Below, piece by piece: positions 4,658-8,847 of a DNA stretch of 8,847 nt. Below the pieces are notes generated by a model, which worked only from the letters and a program-made list of their open reading frames with translations, was not told where the DNA came from and ran no database searches. The DNA comes from Actinomycetota bacterium. GTDB lineage: Bacteria > Actinomycetota > Thermoleophilia > Solirubrobacterales > Solirubrobacteraceae. Positions within the stretch are counted from its first letter, which is position 1. The number at the start of each line of letters is the position of its first letter. The position numbers and the translations under genes were made by a program. Location: positions 1-8,847 of the forward strand of contig WLNG01000045.1 in assembly GCA_009699915.1 (NCBI GenBank), read 5' to 3'.

Positions 4658-5552
4658 GGACCTCCGGCAGCTCGGATATCTCGTCGCGCTTGCCGAGGAG
4701 GGAACCTTCACCGGCGCCGCGGCGCGCTCGCACGTCTCGCAGCCATCGCTCTCCCAGCAGATCCAGCGCCTGGAGTCGGAGCTCGGCATCGCCCTCGTGG
4801 ACCGCACGACGCGGCGCGCCTCGCTGACACAGGCGGGCGCCGTACTCGTCGACCATGCGCGCAGGGCGATCGGAGAGATCGAGGTCGCTCGCGCCGAACT
4901 CGCCGACCTCGTCGGGGTGCAGGCCGGGCGCCTGACGATCGGGGCGACGCAGACCGTCGGGGCGGTCGACCTCTCCGGTCTCCTGGCCCGATTCCACCAC
5001 CGCTACCCCGGCATCGAACTCTCCGTGCGCGAGGGGCTGAGCGTCGACCTCCTCGACGCGCTCGGCGCGGACGAGGTCGATCTGGCGTTCGTGACGACCG
5101 TCGGGGCCGTCTTCGGACTGGCCGGGCTCGAACAGCCGACCGGCATCGCGATGCAGCTGGTCGCCGAAGAGCCGCTGGTGGCCGTCCTGCCCCCCGGCCA
5201 CCGGCTGGCCGGCAGGAAGCAGATCAAGGTCGACACGCTGCGCGACGAGCGCTTCGTCGGGTTCCGCTCCGGGGCGACGATCCGCCGCCGCCTGAGCGAG
5301 GTGACCGACCAGGCGGGGTTCCTCCCGGAGATGCTCTTCGAGACCAACGACGTGACCCGGATCCGGTCGCTCGTCGCGGAGGGGCTCGGCGTTGCCGTCC
5401 TCCCCCGCTCCGACGCGGAACGACCCGGCCCGCAAGTGGCGATCGTGCCGCTCGGTCACAAGGAGCTCGTGCACCAGGTCGCGCTCGCACAGCGCAGCGG
5501 ACGGCACCACTCTCCGGCAGCGCGAGCATTCATCGCAATCGCCTTGAGTTGA
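4656..5552 (+). CDS. LysR-type transcriptional regulator
   Basis: 298 aa. The winged helix-turn-helix domain at 1-60 is canonical: LRQLGYLVALAEEGTFTGAA, then HVSQPSLSQQIQRLESELG and VDRTTR. It is followed by the linker helix and a two-lobe periplasmic-binding-like effector domain (about 88-295, with GRLTIGATQTVGAVDLSGLL and VAEGLGVAVLPRS). It contains no cysteine at all, so it cannot sense by an OxyR-style thiol switch and more likely binds a small aromatic or organic ligand. ATG 4656 is chosen over the in-frame TTG 4647 because MDLRQLGYLV is the standard family start and the promoter places the transcript start there. Neighbouring VOC and hydroquinone reductase genes, same strand and upstream, are its plausible targets (inference), besides itself. 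Confidence 0.9.
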   Translation: MDLRQLGYLVALAEEGTFTGAAARSHVSQPSLSQQIQRLESELGIALVDRTTRRASLTQAGAVLVDHARRAIGEIEVARAELADLVGVQAGRLTIGATQTVGAVDLSGLLARFHHRYPGIELSVREGLSVDLLDALGADEVDLAFVTTVGAVFGLAGLEQPTGIAMQLVAEEPLVAVLPPGHRLAGRKQIKVDTLRDERFVGFRSGATIRRRLSEVTDQAGFLPEMLFETNDVTRIRSLVAEGLGVAVLPRSDAERPGPQVAIVPLGHKELVHQVALAQRSGRHHSPAARAFIAIALS

Positions 5553-5615
5553 GGCGCAACAGCACTTGCAGCGCCGCGGGCCGCCCCCGCCGCGCGCCGA
5601 TAGGTGGGGACGCCG

Positions 5616-6647
5616 ATGCGACCCCCGCGTTCCCCCAGCCGAGGCATCGTTCTCGTCCTCCTGCTCGCGCTCAGCGCCCTGATCTTCTGGGCTGCGACAC
5701 CCGTGCCCTCACGCGGGGCTGACGCCGGAACCCTCCAGCAGGAGATCGACCGTGGCCGCGCGCGCGAGCGCACGCTCGCATCGGCCGCCCAGCAGCTCGG
5801 ACGCCTGGCCGGCGACGCGCAGCGCTCGGTCGACAGCATGCGCGGCCGGCTCACCGACGCGCAGGCGCGGGTATCGCGCTCAGAGGGTGCCCTCGCGCAG
5901 ACCCGCGCAGACCTTGAGGCGGCGCGCCGCCGCGCGCTGCGCCTGCGCGAGCGGCTCGATCGCGACAGCGCCACGCTCGCGGCGAACCTGCGCGCGTCCT
6001 ACGTCGCAGGGCGCCCGGATCTCGTCAGCGTGATGCTCAATTCCCGCGGCTTCGCGCAGCTGATCGACCGGATGGAGTTCGTCAAGCGCGCGCAGCAACG
6101 CAACGCGCAGATCGTCGGCGCCGTGCGTCGCGGTCGCACGGCCGCGCTCGGCGCGCGCCGGCATCTCGCATTGCTGCTTCCGGGCCGCGAGCAGCTCGTC
6201 GCCCAGCTGCGCGTCGAGCGCGACGCCGCCCTGCAGATGGCCGCAGCCCTCGAGCGCCGGCAAGCGACGCTCGAACGTGCTCGCAGCGCGCGGCTGCAGG
6301 CACTCAGCAGCACGAAGGCCGACCGCCGCCGCGCCGAGCGCGCCCTCACGCGGCTACAGCAGCAGCAGCGCAGTGCAGCGGTGGACATGCGTGGCCCCGG
6401 CGGCCCTTGGGCGATCCCGTGGGTCGTCGTTCAGTGCGAGTCCGGAGGCCAGAACCTGCCGCCGAACGCCGCAGGGGCCTCGGGCTACTACCAGTTCATC
6501 CCATCGACCTGGCAGGCGCTGGGCGGCAGTACGCCGAATGCCTACCAGGCGAGCAAGGCCGAGCAGGACCGGCTTGCCGCAAGGCTCTGGGCAGGCGGGT
6601 CCGGTGCGCGCAATTGGGACTGCGCGGGGATCGTCGGGATCATCTGA
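5616..6647 (+). CDS. Exported coiled-coil protein with C-terminal Rpf/transglycosylase-like domain
   Basis: 343 aa. A signal or anchor segment (GIVLVLLLALSALIFWAATP, about 10-29) is followed by a long Arg/Ala/Leu coiled coil, about 39-255. Within it SYVAGRPDLVSVMLNSRGF and LIDRMEFVKR recall the PcsB/CwlO/RipC coiled-coil domain, which in studied bacteria docks on FtsEX and controls peptidoglycan cleavage. The last 82 residues form a lysozyme-like domain, as in resuscitation-promoting factors: WVVVQCESGGQNLPPNAAGA, GYYQFIPSTWQALGG, and NWDC. Glu275 is the likely catalytic acid, and Cys274/Cys336 probably form a disulfide. The role is probably cleavage of peptidoglycan glycan strands at the cell surface. 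ATG 5616 is preferred to GTG 5604 because AGGTGG lies eight bases before it. It is convergent with the acyltransferase gene, three bases apart. Confidence 0.85.
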   Translation: MRPPRSPSRGIVLVLLLALSALIFWAATPVPSRGADAGTLQQEIDRGRARERTLASAAQQLGRLAGDAQRSVDSMRGRLTDAQARVSRSEGALAQTRADLEAARRRALRLRERLDRDSATLAANLRASYVAGRPDLVSVMLNSRGFAQLIDRMEFVKRAQQRNAQIVGAVRRGRTAALGARRHLALLLPGREQLVAQLRVERDAALQMAAALERRQATLERARSARLQALSSTKADRRRAERALTRLQQQQRSAAVDMRGPGGPWAIPWVVVQCESGGQNLPPNAAGASGYYQFIPSTWQALGGSTPNAYQASKAEQDRLAARLWAGGSGARNWDCAGIVGII

Positions 6648-6650
6648 ACA

Positions 6651-7484
6651 TCACCGAGGCGGGCGCTCCCACGAGCTGGCGGTCGCCCACTGCTCCCAGG
6701 CCCCCTGGCGGCGCGGGTCCTCGAGCGCAGCGGGATCGGCGAGGATCGCCTCGGTGTGCGCTCGGGCGAGCGCCGCATGGAGGTCCTCCCAGCGGCCGAA
6801 GTCGCGTGGATCGAAGGTCGCACCAAAGGTGACGAGTGGACGGCCGCGCCGCAGCCGGCGCGCGACGAGCATCACCAATGCGCCCACTTCGTGCGTGATG
6901 CGAGCGGTTCCCGACGCGAGCATCACCGGGCGGCCAAGAAAATCCGTGCGCATGCCGCCGGGCATGTCGAACGTGTTGCTGACGACCTTCCCCGCTGCGA
7001 GCAGGCGCGGCAGCTCCTCGGGTGCCGCACTCGTCGCGATCAACCGCACGCGATCGCGCTCCAGGTTCGCGCGCCACCGGCGTTCGCGCTCGGGGGCCTC
7101 GTCCAACGGCTTGAGCAGCCAGTCTCCCGCGACCGCGAGAACCTCCTCCCCCGTGATCCGCGCGGCCGGTGCGCCGATGTTCGCGAACAGCCCGTGGTGG
7201 CAGTAGCTCAGCAGCACGCCGCGGCGCTGCGCATAGAGCTCATGCAGCACCGCGACCCCCGCAGGGTCCGCGCGTCTGCTCGACAGCTGGTCCAGGACGA
7301 AGTGCTCGCGCTGTTCGTGCAGCGCAAGGTGCCGCCGGGCCAGCCGGTCGATCCCCGGTCCCGGACCGACCACCGCCTCCATCGCGGCCCGCGCGCGGGC
7401 GCGGTCCTGGCGGTCGCGCCAGCGCAAGCGGCCACGGAGGCCGGCCCTCAGGAACCCAAGTCGCTCGCGCAGGGCATCGGTCAC
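6651..7484 (-). CDS. LpxL/HtrB-family-like lipid acyltransferase
   Basis: 277 aa. The layout fits the lauroyl/PIM acyltransferase (LABLAT) family, membrane-surface enzymes that acylate glycolipids such as lipid A precursors or phosphatidylinositol mannosides. GVLLSYCHHGLFANIGAPAA (89-108) aligns with the His-x4-Asp/Glu active-site block. KVVSNTFDMPGG (166-177), DFLGRPVMLASGTARI (181-196) and GALVMLV (201-207) match the later conserved blocks. The usual acid after His97-x4 appears to be Asn102, so activity may be altered or the alignment shifted. A GTG start at 7484 is used; GGTAGGG lies eight bases upstream. In a Gram-positive-type lineage a phosphatidylinositol mannoside or other glycolipid substrate is likelier than lipid A (inference). 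The N-terminal 50 residues are Arg-rich, fitting contact with acidic membrane lipids. Confidence 0.7.
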   Translation of the reverse strand: MTDALRERLGFLRAGLRGRLRWRDRQDRARARAAMEAVVGPGPGIDRLARRHLALHEQREHFVLDQLSSRRADPAGVAVLHELYAQRRGVLLSYCHHGLFANIGAPAARITGEEVLAVAGDWLLKPLDEAPERERRWRANLERDRVRLIATSAAPEELPRLLAAGKVVSNTFDMPGGMRTDFLGRPVMLASGTARITHEVGALVMLVARRLRRGRPLVTFGATFDPRDFGRWEDLHAALARAHTEAILADPAALEDPRRQGAWEQWATASSWERPPR

Positions 7485-7509
7485 GCCGCGACCCTACCCG
7501 CGCCCCGGC

Positions 7510-7515
7510 TAGACT
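7510..7515 (+). promoter_or_regulatory. -10 element of tRNA-Arg
   Basis: TAGACT lies 11 bases before the tRNA, giving a start about five bases upstream of the mature end. The nine bases GCTAGACTG (7508-7516) are identical to those at the VOC promoter (2614-2622). No clear -35 is seen. Confidence 0.5.
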
Positions 7516-7526
7516 GCGCCCCCGCT

Positions 7527-7600
<74 letters not shown>

Positions 7601-7605
7601 CTGCT

Positions 7606-7640
7606 GGATCCCCTGCGCTGCGGGGGATCCTCGCCGTTTT
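7606..7640 (+). terminator. Rho-independent terminator of tRNA-Arg
   Basis: GGATCCCC (7606-7613) pairs perfectly with GGGGATCC (7623-7630), and two further G-C pairs can extend the stem towards a three-base loop. TTTT follows at 7637-7640 after six bases. Position directly behind the tRNA supports the call. Confidence 0.75.
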
Positions 7641-7741
7641 AGAGGGGTTCTGGCGAGCCGCGGGGCGCGTGCGGGGCGCGGGTCGCGTGCGGGCTCTGCC
7701 TGTTCCGGTACGTTGGTGGTTGATCGAGCGGGAGCGTTGCG

Positions 7742-8847
7742 ATGCGGACGGTGCTGACGGGATGTGTCGTGGCGGTGCTGGCTGGCGTGCTCGCCGGCCC
7801 GGCGTGGGCGGGCTCGTACTTTCAGCAGCTGTCCGCGACGATGAGCGTCGCGCGGGACAAGCCGGCCGCGGCATTGTTGCCGGATGGGCGGGTGCTGATC
7901 GCCGGCGGCTACGACAGCTCCTTTAACTATCTGGCTTCGGCGGAGGTGTTCGATCCGGCCACGAACACGTTTACCCTTTTGTCCGCGACGATGTCCAGCG
8001 CGCGGATCTCCGCGGCTGCGGCGGCGCTTCCGGATGGGCGGGTGCTGATCGCCGGCGGCAGCAACGGCGGCTATCTGGATTCGGCGGAGGTGTTCGATCC
8101 GGCCACGAACACGTTTACCCTTTTGTCCGCGACGATGTCCAGCGCGCGGACCTCCGCGGATGCGGCGGCGCTTCCGGATGGGCGGGTGCTGATCGCCGGC
8201 GGGTACAACAGCGGACCCGACCTGGATTCGGTGGAGGTGTTCGATCCGGTCACGAACACGTTTTCTCTTTTGCCCGCGACGATGATCACCGCGAGGGGAT
8301 TGCCGGCGGCGGCGGCGCTTGCGGATGGGCGGGTGCTGATCGCCAGCGGCAGCAACGGCCCCAGCTGGCTGGATTCGGCGGAGGTGTTCGATCCGGTCAC
8401 GAACACGTTCTCCAGCGTGCCCGCGATGACCAGCGCGCGGTACGGCGCGGCCGCGGCGACGCTGCCGGACGGGCGGGTGCTGATCCCCGGCGGGTACAAC
8501 GGCTCCAGCTTGCTGGCTTCGGCGGAGGTGTTCGATCCGGTCACGAACACGTTCTCCCTTTTGTCCGCGACGATGACCGGCGTGCGGTACGACTTTGCTG
8601 CGGCGACGCTTCCGGATGGGCGGGTGCTGATCGCCGGCGGCAGCAACGGTGTCTATCTCGATTCGGCGGAGGTGTTTGTTTCGGCGCCGGTGGCGCGCGG
8701 GTCGGGCGGCGCGTTCGGGAGCGGGGTTGTGGGTGACCTTTCGGTGCGCTCGGTGACGGTGCGCAATCTGGGGGCGCAGACGCTGCGCCTGTCGGCGGGC
8801 GCAGCGATCACGGGCGCGAACGCCGCGGACTTCGCCATCGTCTCTGA
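7742..8847 (+). CDS. Secreted Kelch-repeat protein with start of an anchor-type Ig-like domain (3' truncated by window)
   Basis: Open to the window end, with 368 complete codons visible. The signal peptide is MRTVLTGCVVAVLAGVLAGPAWA with a signal peptidase I site after AWA. Six Kelch-type repeats of 48-50 residues follow (about residues 30-312), each with LPDGRVLIAGG, then (A/D)S(A/V)EVFDP-TNTF and a (M)-x3-AR segment. Six such blades normally close a β-propeller, a binding or scaffold surface. The next region, DLSVRSVTVRNLGAQTLRLS followed by ITGANAADFAIVS, matches the start of choice-of-anchor D/ASH-like Ig domains common in large surface proteins. So the full gene is probably much longer. 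The ATG at 7742 has GGGAG seven bases upstream. Location is outside the membrane. Binding partner unknown; no catalytic residues are expected in this class. Confidence 0.85.
   Translation, partial: MRTVLTGCVVAVLAGVLAGPAWAGSYFQQLSATMSVARDKPAAALLPDGRVLIAGGYDSSFNYLASAEVFDPATNTFTLLSATMSSARISAAAAALPDGRVLIAGGSNGGYLDSAEVFDPATNTFTLLSATMSSARTSADAAALPDGRVLIAGGYNSGPDLDSVEVFDPVTNTFSLLPATMITARGLPAAAALADGRVLIASGSNGPSWLDSAEVFDPVTNTFSSVPAMTSARYGAAAATLPDGRVLIPGGYNGSSLLASAEVFDPVTNTFSLLSATMTGVRYDFAAATLPDGRVLIAGGSNGVYLDSAEVFVSAPVARGSGGAFGSGVVGDLSVRSVTVRNLGAQTLRLSAGAAITGANAADFAIVS
7829..8676 (+). repeat. Six tandem coding repeats of 144-150 bp (Kelch blades)
   Basis: The GATGGG(C)GGGTGCTGAT motif (GACGGG in the fifth unit) recurs at 7883, 8033, 8177, 8324, 8468 and 8615. 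The spacings are 150, 144, 147, 144 and 147 bases, all multiples of three. Units are close at DNA level: 7936-8058 and 8080-8202 differ at only two of 123 positions (8007/8151 and 8016/8160). This indicates recent duplication or gene conversion. Confidence 0.9.

Larger units (their letters stand above)
4601..4659. repeat. 9-bp inverted repeat around the lysR promoter
   Basis: CCATAGTCA (4601-4609) is the exact reverse complement of TGACTATGG (4651-4659), with 41 bases between. The right arm contains the lysR ATG. Two arms about 50 bp (near five helical turns) apart suit a LysR-type tetramer binding a recognition site and an activation/repression site with DNA bending. Confidence 0.5.

Noticed and set aside
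4641..5510. 289-codon minus-strand open frame opposite lysR
   Set aside because: Mirror of a clear LysR-family gene with low-complexity composition. No start signal or domain seen.
4656..5552. Calling the regulator OxyR because of the ATAG-N7-CTAT site
   Set aside because: The protein contains no cysteine, so the peroxide-sensing pair is missing. Only the general LysR family is supported.
5604..5615. GTG start for the transglycosylase-like protein
   Set aside because: AGGTGG overlaps this codon and is correctly placed for the ATG at 5616 instead.
7763..7765. Lipobox at Cys8 (LTGC) of the Kelch protein
   Set aside because: It is too close to the N-terminus, before any hydrophobic core. A normal signal peptidase I site after AWA fits better.
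8071..8646. Minus-strand frame with repeated TRPSGS-like units, looking like a repeat protein
   Set aside because: It is the complement of the Kelch repeats, and the periodicity comes from the plus-strand gene.
7829..8676. CRISPR array
   Set aside because: Period is 144-150 bp, the units are in-frame coding blades, and there are no short repeats with unique spacers.

Overview
The window is GC-rich DNA (about 70% G+C in sampled lines of the housekeeping genes). tRNA genes lack an encoded CCA, coding is dense, and several starts look leaderless. This suggests a high-GC actinobacterium. The gene mix (PcsB-like coiled coil fused to a lysozyme-like domain, secreted Kelch/anchor-type protein, probable thiol-dependent quinone reductase) recalls Thermoleophilia/Solirubrobacterales, but that placement is inference from memory and not a computed result.

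Left part (1-2158) is a serine-tRNA neighbourhood. The window opens in the last 27 codons of seryl-tRNA synthetase (serS). A 123-bp stretch covering the serS tail and the end of the convergent STAS gene occurs twice, identically, at 1-123 and 1420-1542. Between the copies lies about 1.3 kb of lower-GC DNA. It holds two minus-strand genes for exported proteins of unrecognised function (151 aa with six cysteines, then 201 aa), read from one strong promoter that seems to give a leaderless mRNA. This integrase-less cassette is the most unusual part of the window. To its right are the intact STAS anti-sigma-factor-antagonist-like gene and two divergent tRNA-Ser genes (TGA and GCT anticodons).

Middle part (2159-5552) looks like a quinone/catechol stress module. 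It has a small SRPBCC protein (minus strand), then divergently a two-domain VOC ring-cleaving-dioxygenase-like protein, overlapping by one base with a Xi-class glutathionyl-hydroquinone-reductase-like enzyme carrying a CPWA motif. A long hairpin follows, then a LysR-type regulator without cysteines. A perfect ATAG-N7-CTAT element overlaps the regulator's -10 and start codon, pointing to autoregulation.

Right part (5553-8847) holds an exported PcsB-like coiled-coil protein with a C-terminal Rpf/transglycosylase-like domain. Convergent to it, three bases away, is an LpxL/HtrB-family-like lipid acyltransferase whose usual acidic residue appears to be Asn. Then come tRNA-Arg(ACG) with a clear terminator and a secreted six-repeat Kelch protein that runs off the end. 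There is no gene-free stretch over 300 bases.
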